From assembly GCF_001577835.2 (NCBI RefSeq), contig NC_029519.1:30256539-30320538 (forward strand): a stretch of 64,000 nucleotides of DNA, written 5' to 3'. Under the pieces are notes generated by a model. It made no database searches, was not told the DNA's origin, and worked only from the letters and a program-made list of their open reading frames with translations. Shown piece after piece: positions 1 to 12,710 of this stretch (position 1 is the first letter of the stretch; each line of letters starts with the position of its first letter). The position numbers and the translations under genes were made by a program. The DNA comes from Coturnix japonica. Its lineage: Eukaryota; Chordata; Aves; Galliformes; Phasianidae.

Positions 1-3000
1 TTGACACGGCACTGAGTGATCTTGAAGCAGCTGATTTTGCTGAAATGGTAAATATTTACTTTTGTTGTTTGCATTGCACGGCACCTCTTTGCCTTTCTCA
101 TATTCGGTGGCTTAAGAAAAGCACCAGTTTCTCAGCCATGCTTTGTAATCAAGTGGGATTCAAAGCAAAGGTACGCTGTGTTATTCCTGTTTTAAGATAG
201 ATTGATGTTATCCGCTTCTTTGTCTTGAATTTTTCTCAGTGGTTAATGTTATAACCGTATAATAATCCTCTAGGAATAGTCACTGGATGCACTATAGTGC
301 ACATGATGCACTATAACTTAAGTCCATGAGTTGCCTACAGGGACACTTCTAATCACAACAAATGTGTTGTTTTCCTTTGAATAAAACAAAAAGTTTCAGT
401 GGAGCATGAGAACTTAACTTACCAGTTTGAATAAAGCAATTACAAGTTATACATATTCTGAAAGGAGAAGGTAGTAATTTACTTGGAGAAAATGCTTTCT
501 ACTTGGTGAACAGGATAGTGAGATGTAAATGTACTGACATCTTGTTCAGATATTTAATGATGCTTGAAGCTAAAAATACAAGTTAGGCAGTCATTTGGTC
601 AGTCTTTCAAAGCAAATTAAAAAACGGTACCAGACAGCCTGGATGAATATTTTCAGAAGAGGATGGTTCTGAGTTGTATTTTATTGCAAATAAATTGATT
701 GCACCCAATAATTTAAAATACTCTGTATCCATATTAAATTAGTCTTAGTACTTTGAGAGCTTTAGGCATTTTAACTGAAAGATAATGACTAGGCACATTT
801 GGTGTTAAATTTCAAGAAACTATTAAGGATGCTTTGAGTTGGAAATTTTGCTCTATGAGGGCCTCTGGCGTCAGTAGTTATGCTTCAGTTTGCTGTAAGA
901 ATTAGCAGACCTTGAAAAGTTTGTTTGTGGACAGATAAGCACTGGATGGAAAATCTGAGCATCTTATTTTGAGCTGAAAACTATAGTGACACGAAAATTT
1001 ATAATATAGGCTAAAACTTTGTATTTCATTTAACTGCTCAAAATATTAATACTGTTCTGATGCCCGATTGATATAAGTGGTCAAAAATGAAAAGATTAAA
1101 TAATACTGATTGACTGAAATTAGTTTCAGTGTATTTGCTCTGTAAAATAAAAATCCTGAACTAAAAATACTTGCTTTTGTTCACAGTCTGAAGATTACTA
1201 CAACATGAGAAGATTATATATGATTATGGGCTCTTGTCTCTTCTACAAGGTACTATTACTGATTAAGGCCTACAGGTTAGGAAAACAATTAAAGATCCAG
1301 TAGTGCAGCAACTCTTCCTCACAAATATGATAAATGGATGTTTGCTTTAAATGTGTAATCCTAGTAAGAGATCAAAAACACTGTAACAAAAACAGCAACA
1401 AAAAGATTATAAAGCAATACACGCTATATGATCAATAAAACCAAAATATTTGTTTGAAGCTGTCATATGGAAATTCTGTTGCACGTGATGAAGAAAGACA
1501 GTAATATGAGATGGAAGACTCACTTGAACTGATTCAGTCTGATATTCTAACAGGATTTTTCTTTGCATTGCCGTTATTTAATAAAGGTGACAACCAGTCA
1601 GCTATCTTTGATCTGTCTTCAAATCAAAGATTTGACAGGTTGGACTGCCAGCTTTTTCATTTTGGTCTCATTTGTAAACTTACCTGTCTTATTAAATGTA
1701 GGCAGTGTATTTGACAATGTAAAGACAGAGCAAGATTGACACCCTTTGCTTTAAGGAAACTTTCATGCAACTGATCTTTGTACCAGTAGCATTATGAGAG
1801 TAAATTTTCAGCACAGTTTAGTTGGGTTTTTTGTTTTGTTTTGTATTTGTCAACAAGTTTCTTACTGAATACACTTCCTTTTCTGTGTTCAATCAAGGGT
1901 TACTTGATTGGCAATCACTTGCCAAAGGAAGATCTCATTGATATAGGTTTATATAGCCAGCACTATTGTCTGTTACCCTTGGCAGCAGAGCAGAAGATTG
2001 GTCAGTTAGTGATATGGCGGGAAGTATTTCCACAACATCACATCCAACCATGTGAAGTGTCAGATTTTACAGGATACACTGAACCCGAAGCAAGATACTT
2101 CTTACTGATAGTTGGCTTGGTAAGTAAGCATTTCCCTGTTATGTATAACCCTTTCTGTATGCTCCATTTTATTATTGTGTTTTGTCTGTTGTTTAGCAAG
2201 ATCATAAATTCCACGTGTTAATTTACTAATTTTAGAAAATATTCGTCTTTTATCTGTTTCATGGGACATTATTTCTTAGGTAGTGGAATTATTTGTGTCT
2301 TGTTATTTTTATACATTTCCATTTCAGTTGGAAATGTTTTACTTTAGTGATCCTGTATTTGCAGATAACTCACTGAAGAAATGTTTTTTAAAAGCATTGT
2401 TTTTTGTCTAATATCTGATGAATATGTAATCCATAGCCTTCATTTGCATGATAACTTAGATAACGTGAAAGGAAAAAGTAAAAATGGCTCTGGGGAGGAG
2501 GAAGGGCTCCTGAGTATAATACTGTTTTTTGTCCAAGCATCTGGTGAGATATAATACAGTGATTAGTATATTTTAAATCAAAGGCTAACGTTGCTACCTC
2601 CATGTTTACAGAGACACTTTATGCTGTGTGTTCTGCTAGAGGCAGGAGGCTGTGCATCAAAAGCCATTGGGAATCCAGGACCAGACTGTATATATGTAGA
2701 CCAGGTCAAAGCTACTATACTTCAACTGGAAGGTATAGATGCCAGCATAGAGGAGAGGCTAGATTCTCCTTCCATTCCACCTTTATCTTGTGCTGACTGG
2801 TTCCTTCCTACAACACGTGACAAACTGGAGAGCTTAACCACCTCACCTATCCTAAGTAAGATACAAAATGCTTCCAGAACAGAAACTACTCCAGCAAGCA
2901 AAAGGACTCTGTTTGGTGACTCTTCCTTAACAACACGTAAGCCAAGTCCTACAAGAAACAGTGGAGGACCTGACCACCATGGTAATGAAGGTCCTGCAGA

Positions 3001-6000
3001 AGACGAAAGCAATAATCTACAGTCTCTAGCGGATCAGGTCTGAGAACAGGGAAAAAACATATTGCTTAAAGTTTTGGTGGGTTTGGGGAAAGTGGCAGTT
3101 CTTGTTAAAATTCATGTACTTAAAACAAGCAAACAAGCAAAAATCCCACAGCAGAGCTGAATAAAATGTCAAGAACACCTGAATTCAGTAGGAGATACTT
3201 GAGTTGCTTTGGGAAACTTTGAGTCAGCCTCCCAGCTGTCACATTTTTATTTGGATTATTGTTGCTTCTAAATATTTGGTTTTCAGCTGACTAAACTTGG
3301 GACAGCTGTGTTGGAGTCAGAGTAAATAACTGGAGAATATCTCCAAAATAATAATGGTGTAGGCAAAAGCAATAGGGACAACTTGCTGTACAATTGTACA
3401 GCTGCTTCTTATCAATTTTGGCTAAAAGTAGACTAAAATATATTATGCATTCATTGATGTGACTGGGGCTTCATTGAAAGCAATACGTTATTTTTCTTTT
3501 AAATTGGTAATTTCTTTAATTCTGTTCTTTCCATGGCAATATTTTCTGTTAATTCACCCATCTACTTGTTTTTCAGGTTGCTAGAAAAAAACATACCCTA
3601 CCAAATCCACCTCATTTAGGAAACCTTAAGAAGAACTTGTCAGAGAAGGACTTGGAACTTTTTAACACTATCAAGTAAGAAATTGTTTTTTTTAATAAGT
3701 GTTTCATTTTAAAAGTCATACACGCATGTTTTTCTGAAGATGTCATATCCTTGCATAATTTATTATTGTAACCAAAACTCTGCTATACAAACTCTTAATT
3801 AGAAGACTTAAGAATATTTCAGTGGAGTGTATATATGTCCAACATTTATGTGAACTTAGAAATTCAAGTACGTGAATTTTTTGCTCATTTTTAGTACTCC
3901 ATTGCAGCTACCAGAAAAATGATTATAAGAAAACTGTACATATTGTTTAACTGAAATTTCATTCATATTTATTTGAATAATAAAATAATTACCCTGTTTT
4001 TGAAGGTTGACGTCTGGTCCTGAGAATACCCTGTTCCACTATCTGTCTTTGGAAACAATGCATGGGATCTTTATAACCCCAACTCACAAGGAAGTCGCAC
4101 GGCTCGGGGGCTCCATCCACCCTCAGTTAATTGAGAATTTCCATCGCTGCTGTCTGTCAATTCGTTCAGTTTTTCAGCAGTGCATGATGAAAGATGTAAG
4201 CTTTGTCTTCAGTTTTTCTCTCTATTTACATTCTCAATTTATTATTTCAATATTGTTTTCAGTTTTTTGTTTAAAAAGTTCACTGGCAGGCAGTTCTTTA
4301 TGTTGTTGTTTAAAAGCACTGGACTCCTTTACTGCTATAGGTAGATTTTCTCTCTAAACATCCAACCATGTATGTGTATAACTACAGTTCAACCTGCCAT
4401 GCCCTCAGAATAAATACTTGGTGAATTCAGTATGGTATTTTATTTTTCTGTTTGATTTTAGAGCTCTGTAACTCAGCACAAAATTCTCACACATTGGGTT
4501 GAAGTATAGGAAGTAGCAAGAGAAGGCTGTTGGATTCTTTTAGTCATATTAATCCTATAAGGAAATTTCAGACTGTAGGAAAAAGTAAATGGATGCCCTC
4601 TCTTTGCACAGAAAATGGTTGATATGAGCAGTGCCAGTGCTCCCCTTGCTGCCCTGACAGCGTGTCTGAGCACTGACCTGAAGAGAGCCTCTCTGAAGCT
4701 GAGGGAATGTTTGTTCTCAGCGCCTTTGTTCTCTGGGCTACCTGAGATTGCTTATACATTTGCCACCCACCAATGTCTCTGATAGTTTTCTCACACTGAT
4801 ATCTGTTTAGAACCTGGCTGGTTATAATGATCAATTCTTTTTAATTATGTTACCAAATAATCTCTTGGATTTCAGATTATGTGGGATGGCACAACAAGTG
4901 AGTTTTTTTCTCTTTAGAAAAAGTTTAAGCCTTGCTTGAACTCAAGACTGTACACGAGTCAGATTTTCTTAGATCCTTAAGTGATGGTCCAAGTGCATTA
5001 AATGAGAAATGCGAAAGAACAGTACAAATTGAATGAATGCCATTTGCAAGTATCAGTATTATTTTTCTCTGTGTTTTCTTGAAGTTACTGAAGAAGTTCT
5101 TTTTGGTTAGACTGATGTACCTCATAAATATTTCTTTTCTTTCTTCTTCTTTAAGTGTTAGGAAAAGCAGGTTAATTTGGAGGATTATTCTGTTAACGAC
5201 ATAAGATTCTGAGGTTTGGCTGAATAAGACATTGACAGTGGGTCTTCTGTTCTGGGCACTTTGGCAGGAGATCTGGAAACCCGAAAGCAAGCAGAGAGAA
5301 TACACAAATATTTCCTCTGATCAAATTGCCTTTGGTTAAGTTTGTAGTTCAAACTAAAGATACCTGAGTAAACAAACCATTCAACTACTAAGTGTAGTTT
5401 GTAAAAAGTGAAGAATGTCTACTTAAAAGTGATAACTTCTGTTTTGGCAACAGCTGTATCCGCACATGGTTTTCTGGGTTTTTCAGGTGCGTGTCTTTAT
5501 CATAAGCAGCAGCTGGGTTCATTGTGCCCTGAAAGTCAAAAATAATTGAACATGTGCTGCAGAACAAAGTTTCTTTTAGAGGAAAATCTGAGAAACCTAT
5601 GGAAGCCAGCTTGTTAACTAAGAGTATTTTGACCACAGAAATCCAGGGTGGTTTTTCTTAGTTGGCTTCAACAGTTGATGCTGTAATTGCCGGGTTGTAT
5701 TAGGGCATAAGGAGAATGTAAAAGAATGAATAGAACTTCTTTTGTGTTCATAGAACTCGACAAAAAGAAAAATAAAAGGCAAAAAATGTGCTATTGTACT
5801 GTTAATTCAAAGGAAGAGATGGGAGCTGTAGCTTTTTTAGCATACTTTGTTGTTAATGAAGCTGTTTTATCTCAGATGTCTTATTAAAGAGAATGCGGTT
5901 TGGATAGACCAAAAAAAAGCAAAAGAAGGGGGGCGCTTCTAAATGGTGTAACAGTATTAAAAATCCTGTTGATACTGAAGTAACAAAACTGAAGAAAAGA

Positions 6001-7361
6001 ATCTCCTAAGCAAAATAGTTCTATCTTCTGTCTGGCTTATTGACAGCAATGTCATTCAGCAGCTTCCTGAAGGACGCATGCTAAAATTACATGTACTGAC
6101 GTTTACATTAAAAAAATATATCTATCTGTACCAACACTTCCTCAACTGTTTTACAGAAAAAGAAGAAAGCGGGCAGTAAGATCTCAGAATTTAACAGTAC
6201 GGATGAAGACTTAGGTCCTGTAAGAGAACATGGAGTTTTGTTTGAGTGCTCTCCCAAGAACTGGAATGATCAGAAGAAACCACCACCGACAATGAGTTAC
6301 TGGGTTGTGGGGTGAGTTTAAAGACAGACTAATCTATTTCTCCCCAAACCTTCCGTTTTGAGTATGCTGCTCTCATATTTAAGATTTATTTATTTATTTT
6401 TCAATTGGGAAGATCAAAACCACCTACTGGTCTATCTGAGATGTTCTGGGGAGGAAGCATTCCTTCCTGGATTTGCTTTCCAAGTTCTGCTGCCAGCACA
6501 AATAATCTATTTACTATGATGTCACATAATTTTAATTTAAACTTATTTGCATGGCAGAATAGTGTGCTGCCCTGGGTATTAAATATTAAAAATCAGAACT
6601 CTTATTCAAAGTAATCAAATGCAATGAGAAAATAGAATGCATCGTCAGTTGGCAATTCAGAACATTATAAATAATTTAACTGTTTAAGACCAGGCCAGCA
6701 AGCCACCTTCTATAGCTATCAATTCTCACCAACCATGTTTTGTGATGCCTAATATTTAGCTGCAGTTAGCAGACAGAATTCACCAGTCAGCAGGATGACC
6801 AAGGACAGTCCATTAATACTTACAGAGCCATGTGCTATGTTATAATGCTACATACAGTTATGCAAAGGTATATTAACAACTTTCCTAGTTTAGTTCTTTC
6901 CCTCAAAGATTCTGTTGGAGTGACACATAGGAACGTACCTGACAAGTTGTATTAAGTTTGAGAATGAGTAAATATGTAAATACTGGAGTTTGTTCCCACG
7001 TAACCCAGTGCAAAAACAACAGTAACATCAAAATACGTGCTAAAGACATAAAAAAAACTTTTTTAATAGGCTTGAGGAAACTGAAGAGATACTTGACCTT
7101 GGAATCTAATATATGAAAACAGTAAAATCATGCAGGAGGACCACAGACATTTGCTGGCTGTATTACACAGCAATTGCAAAAAGCTAACACCTGTGATTTC
7201 TTACATTTGGTTGGTTTTTTTTGTGTGTGTGTGTGTTCTTTTTCTTCAGGAGACTCTTCTTGCATCCAAAACCACAGGAGTTTTACGTTTGTTTCCATGA
7301 CTCAGTCGCAGAAGTCGCTGTTGAGCTGGCCTTCAAGCTGTCCTTTGGTTTAGCTACATAG
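1..7361 (+). CDS. INTU: Inturned planar cell polarity protein, C-terminal part (start lies left of window)
   Basis: Eight coding segments are visible: <1-47, 1187-1249, 1898-2119, 2612-3037, 3577-3674, 4006-4195, 6157-6311 and 7250-7361, with TAG at 7359-7361. All introns are GT-AG and phases join without a break, giving about 436 C-terminal residues; the human protein is about 942. Landmarks matching the family are [39 protein letters not shown], a Ser/Thr-rich linker in the 426-nt exon, [15 protein letters not shown] and the end [22 protein letters not shown] pairs with FUZ and WDPCP in the CPLANE complex at the basal body, where it supports ciliogenesis, IFT-A recruitment and planar polarity; INTU-FUZ acts as exchange factor for RSG1. 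The visible part covers the C-terminal longin-type fold. The N-terminal PDZ domain is outside the window. The donor after 3037 (gtctga) is weak. Family identity is certain; exon edges are manual. Confidence 0.95.
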
Positions 7362-8110
7362 ATGAACTTCCTGAATATACAGCCATCCTCGTTCTCATCT
7401 CTCAAAGCATTTAAGGGTAGTGAGAGATCACCTCAGTTGAAGTGACTGTCGCTGGCATACCTTTGAAATGCTTTTAAAAAGGTAAAATCTACCTTCTGAT
7501 TTGACACATTTGAAACTTCAGAGATGATTCTAATGACCTAATCAGTTGAATGCTTATAAAAAAATTCAGAGCACCAAAGTTTTGCATTTATCTATTGTCA
7601 AATTATTTATCCTTATTGTAACTTTGTTATGTGAAAAGTACATTCACTGCTCTCCACTGTCCACTATTCAGTGTAAAATGATACACTGATATCCTCAAAG
7701 CGCTCTGTGAATATTTGGCAGTCACTGATAGGGAAAAGTAGATTTCCCAATTAAGGAAAATGTTGTGCCTTGAGGTACATGGAAAATACAGAAATATTTT
7801 CAGTAACATTGTGTTAATCACAACAAAAATAGACCTTTTAAAAGGATAATGATGTTTAGCCACCCAAAACTGATGGTGTAACATTTTGCTCGTGCACACT
7901 GTTAGACATTTGAGACCTACAGTGGTGACTGATGTTTTACCTGATTTCATGACTTTCATCATAAATAATGCTTGCATTTGTGAAAAAAGCAGTTTTGAAG
8001 GCACGAGAGAGGTGTGCTGAGGGTGGTATTTTTGTTTAAGACCAATGCATGGAGCGCTACTTTTGTATTATATTCATAATTTCATAATAAAAAATGTATA
8101 TTTTTAAAAG
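7362..8110 (+). terminator. INTU: INTU 3' UTR and poly(A) signal
   Basis: AT-rich sequence without coding character follows the INTU stop codon. AATAAA lies at 8086-8091, so cleavage is expected about 15-25 nt further on. The exact cleavage site cannot be read from sequence alone. Confidence 0.7.
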
Positions 8111-9700
8111 ACCAGTACAGTGCTATTCTAATTTATTTTAAGGCTACATATCTTCTCTTTTTGTTCATTTAAGCAGTATTTGTTTAACTAGATCTTCTAC
8201 AGTCTAATGCTGGATATTGAAAAAAAGTCAGGTTATGTCTGTATGAGGCAAGAGAAGGAATGCTTGCAAAACCAGAAGGCTTCTACAGAATTCAGCTTTT
8301 CTACTAATTGCTGAAAGGTTTGTAGTAGACAAATTAGCTGCTCTGATTGTATTTGTTAATTTATTATACAGTTTTACTGAAGATCTAGTTTAAAAGGTTT
8401 GATTTTCTTGGGTCCATTTATTTTTACCCCCAGCCAGCACATTTAGATTTGGACATTTGCACAGTGCCCTATCGCATCCTTCATCAATAGTGCAACTTTT
8501 TTTTTCCTTTCGCTGCCTCTACTTGCTAACAATGGGATCAAAAGAAAAAATATATCTATGTATTTAGGAAAGTAAATTCCATTCTTTAGGTTCTCACGAT
8601 CAAATCCTTAGCATGTTTCAACTAGCAAATTGCACTCAGAGTAATTCTAAACTGATCCTTTAAATGCCTTTGACTGCTCACGCTCACTGGGTCATTCACA
8701 GCTTGGTTTAAATCATTCTGTAGTTGCTTTAATTTCACGCAGTAGAAGTCTTAAGCCTGAAGTTTAAGTGTATGATGGAAGGTTTTGTTAATCAGCCCTT
8801 TCCAAAATTGATGGTTCCTTCATGACAACATATCAGTTTGAGATGTACAGAGCTGAGTTGCATCAGTAATGCTTTTACATCTCTATTCTCCATCTACAAA
8901 TCAGGTTATCTGAGAGATTTCTGTGGAAAAAATTAAAAGACACTGAGAAGCAGCTCCAGGCAGAGCCAGTGGTGCAGGGTTACAGTCGACTGCTTTGTGT
9001 GCATCCAGAGAGAACAAGGTACAGACCCGGCCATTCTGTTTCACCACTATGGTTAGGAAAAGAAACATTTTCAAGAACATCTCTGCAGCCACAGTGATGG
9101 CAAGCCAACAGAGGAGGGCTGTTAAGTGGGGAGGAGGTAGGGAGAACGTGCAATTCACTTCAGGATTCTTGTTGATCTGAAAAACAAACCTGCAGCCACA
9201 AAGTCAGCACACTTTCATGTGATGAAGCAGCAAAATTATGCGTATTGGTGGTTGTGGACATCTTCCTTCTGATGGTTTCTCAGAAGCAGCAGTTATTTGG
9301 CATACCCACGTTGATATGAATGAAAGAGTACTCGGACTAAGAAAGGAATACCTTGGCTTGATTTTTCTTTGCCCTTAAGTTGTATTTGCCTTCACCCACA
9401 AAAGCACAACAGGATATTTAAGTGAAGTGCATGGCTGTGTGTTACGAAGTTCAATCTCACTGCTGCTCACCATTGCTGATCAGCACCAGTGGGAACCAGG
9501 CATGGAACAGGGGCAACAATGGCAAAAAGCATATGCATTTCTCATGGCTCATGTAAGATTTTTTTCCTGTGTTATGTCCTCAGCACCATTTAACTTAGTG
9601 CATTTACATTAGCATCCAGAGGAATCCTGGTTTTGACCTAGAAGAAGAATATCATCACAAAAGCCCTGCACAGTTTCTGGTGTGAATGAACCGTTTTTTA
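8111..9700. other. Intergenic, no gene recognised
   Basis: AT-rich unique-looking sequence between the INTU poly(A) site and the SLC25A31 relic. The short open frames here do not resemble known proteins and lack splice context. I looked for an N-terminal ADP/ATP-carrier exon and did not find one. Confidence 0.5.
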
Positions 9701-9715
9701 TTGATTTGGTATGGA

Positions 9716-10612
9716 GCTGGAGCACCCCCTATGGAAGCTAACCTGTATAGGCAGGCTCCTTCCAGAAAAGGACATAGGTTAAAAAGAGTCAGACGTTCTG
9801 TGGTTTCTCTTGACAGTTTTTTTTACTGTATCCAGACTGCAGTCGATGCAGGCATCTCTATTCCTAGAGAGGTACAGAAGTTGATGGACATTTATGGAAG
9901 GAAGCTGAAAATGTGCCCTATTCCACAGCACTTGCATTTATAGTTTCTTGTGCTAACACTGAACACATACATCTGTTATTGGTACCCATCAGAATAAATC
10001 CAGATTTCCAGCACCAAATGCCTGAAAAATAAAAGACCTGAAAAGGAATATTTCTAACCATTGTTATACCTCATGCAAGTAGAAACAGTAGAAGGAATGT
10101 TGTATAACAAACTCCATGTAATACAAACTGTGGATGTTTATTTTAAGAATCCATTTCTTTTTCTGTAGGATTTTTTTCAGTTCTGTAAATTCAGTCAATG
10201 TTATGCACTGTTTTCCAGCAGAGGCTTTAAACTACGCTTTCAAAGACAGGTACAAACAGATTTTAATGTCCAAAGTGGGTAAACTGGTAAATAAATGATC
10301 TCTTGGTTCTGCTTCATAAACTCGCTACATTTGGCCAAGAACTGTGCCGTTCTTTCTCTCAGAATGGTTGGTAATTCATGGTAGCGTGTTGATAACATTT
10401 TGTATTTAGCATCTTTAAAAGTGAGCATGGTTTTCTGTGTAGCTGATTGTTGAAGGTAATGAAGTCTGCCTTTTTCACTTCAGTGATTAATAACTTTGTG
10501 AGGTTCATGTAACTGCTCGTCACTTCAGTCAAAATTTTCAGTGTCGTTCAGAACACGGTGATTTTGGTGGTAACTGACGGAATTATTAAGATGCACATTG
10601 AAAATCTTAGAT
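9716..10612 (+). pseudogene. SLC25A31: Decayed SLC25A31 (ANT4, testis ADP/ATP carrier)
   Basis: Two pieces are clear. At 10197-10277 the frame reads NVMHCFPAEALNYAFKD then RYKQILMSKV, matching 17 of 27 residues of human ANT4 (NVIRYFPTQALNFAFKD then KYKQLFMSGV) as I recall it. A GFFS match at 10168-10179 sits just after a splice-acceptor-like tract (ctttttctgtag) but in another frame, so a frameshift and small deletion lie between. At 10484-10602, after a second acceptor-like tract (tttttcacttcag), the frame reads NNFVRFM, stop, then FSVVQNT, ILVVTDGIIK and MHIE, matching CFVKIYQ, FSNVLRGT, VLVLYDKIK and FHID at the C-terminus. MSxV and HID/HIE are ANT4 traits; other ANT paralogues end differently. 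A weaker piece at 9839-9871 reads VDAGISIPRE against VDCLVRIPRE. The central exons, including the RRRMMM signature, are not found in the 205 nt between the clear pieces. Retained intron-like gaps argue for a unitary pseudogene, not a retrocopy. The position between INTU and HSPA4L is where mammals keep the gene. Confidence 0.82.
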
Positions 10613-12710
10613 TCAGGTACCAATGTTTCTATTCTGTGTTTAAAAAAATCCCAATTAATTAACATTTTAGCAATTAAGATGGCACTAGCATGGATTCTGA
10701 TCTCAAAAATGTTTGTAGATAATCTCACAAGTGAAATTACGTCTGTTTTTAGTCTAATGCTTGAAGTTCTTGTGTTATGTCCCTCAAGCAGAAGTGTCTC
10801 TTCATCTTCTTACTTTTCATTATTTACTTGATAATTGTTACTGTGCACTGCTTGGGAGAGCTTCTACTTGTTAGAATATGTCTAATGCTATTAGATTGTG
10901 TGCTGTGTAGCTAAGTCATCACCCTGTAAACTTAATTCTTGCTATACATAAAGCTAGAAACATTTATGAAATAGTTTAAACATTTTCAGGAGTCTAGCTT
11001 TGTACAAACGGAATATGGAAAAGAAATATTGTTATAGCTCAAAATGCAAATTATACTCTGAGCAATGCTGTCTTACCTTGCAAATTTGTTTGCTTCAAGA
11101 GGGAAGTTCCTCAACTTGGATGGATTCTCACTGGGACACAGAGCTCAGCTCTCAGGGGATTAATGACGGGGAATCCTGATCCTGAAATGTAAAGTGTTGA
11201 TAACGGAATTTGAAAAAATACATCAAATGCATTCAGACCTGAACAGAAAATAAGTGAATATTGTTTTCATGTAGAAATCTACCTTATTTGTGTTTTTTCT
11301 TAGGTTATCTGTTTTACAATTGCTTTGGTTATGTTTTCATAATTTAAACAAAAGTCTGGGTTCTGGCCTTTCTCTTGTTGACAGTTTTTTTCTGTGGTGC
11401 CAAAAAAAACCTGCCACAGGCAATGCTTTGCCATGGACTTTCCTGCTGTTGCTTTCCAGGAAGAATGTTGTCAGTCCTTAAGTTTGGACCGATCCCCTTG
11501 TATTGCCTGCAAATTCCTCAGCTCTCCTTTTTCAGCTGCAATTCCTTCATATGTAAAGAGTCTGAAGTTGCTGTTTTTTTCTTGTTAGAGTAGAAAAAGT
11601 AAAACATGCATGAGGTACATAAGTGTTTATAGTTCTTCAAATCTCCTTTCTGCCTTCTAGAAGTATTTCCAGATGGCCTCCATGTGTATGTGCTTGTGAC
11701 TCAAAACTCAGAAACATTCCACAAATAGCATTCAAGATTAATTTCTTCAGAAGGGTATTTAACAAAGTAGCATTATGAGTTATTGAAGCTCAGGAACTTG
11801 GGATGCTTCCTTACATACTTGATGCAGCATAGGAAATCACAGGTATGGTGCTGTGCGTGACTTTTGCTTGGCTGGATTATCTTCTGAAAAAAGATTACTA
11901 CAGACTTTAGCTTGTGGGGAAGTGCAAAGGAACTGAAGAAAGCAGGCTCTGTCGACTTGCCAGGCACTGTTGGTACTGACAGTAATACAGGTGCAGTTTG
12001 AGCATCTTCAAATTGCGGCTGTCCTCTCCTTGCTACATGGACTAGATAAAAAACCTGAATGCTACCCTTTTCTTTTTTTGTTAGCATTTTTCACATTACT
12101 GTGCTACTCAAAGACTTAACATTTGTTTTAAACTTATTGGAAAACAGCTTCTTGCTGGACTATTGATTTCTGATCTGAGCTGAAAATGTACACGCTGTAA
12201 AAACTGTTTCAGTATTACTAAAGGGAAAAAAATAGCCGTGAAGTTTTAATAGCATTGAAACGTTTCAGAGCTCCCTTGAGACTGGAGTGACCTCATTTAA
12301 TTCTTAAGCCTTCTATTTGCCCAGTAAAGAAGCACCAGAAGAAGGATCACAGCCCTTCTAAATTTAGCAGTTGGAAACAGCTAACAAGGCATTACATCAG
12401 ATAAATATTTGTTAGTTAAAGATCTCTCTTTTGCTGTAGATGAAACAAGAAGAAAATGTTCCTTAGTGCTCTTTAACAAAAAAGAACACTTTGCTAAAGT
12501 ATCTGAGCTTCCTTCTCAGTGTAGTGCAGTAATGACTTGTTCTGATTACTTGGATGCAGAGTGAGGAGAAGGAACCTATAAAGGGACCTATAAAGGTCCC
12601 ATTGACTGCTGTATGACAATATATCACCAAGATAACATTGTCTTTCATGGAGTGCTCCCTAATATCCTCCATGCAACAGGAGGAGCAGTAATGCCAGTTC
12701 TTTGTCCTGC
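10613..12710. other. Intergenic, nothing recognised
   Basis: AT-rich sequence with only short unconvincing open frames. I searched by eye for further ADP/ATP-carrier exons (PLDFARTR, YPFDTVRRRM and similar) and saw none. Confidence 0.5.
12571..12600. repeat. Short tandem and inverted repeat around CCTATAAAG
   Basis: CCTATAAAGGGA is followed directly by CCTATAAAGG. The second copy lies in an inverted repeat with a GGGACC / GGTCCC six-base stem around a TATAAA loop. It lies about 110 bases before a CR1 fragment. Function unknown and probably chance. Confidence 0.5.
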
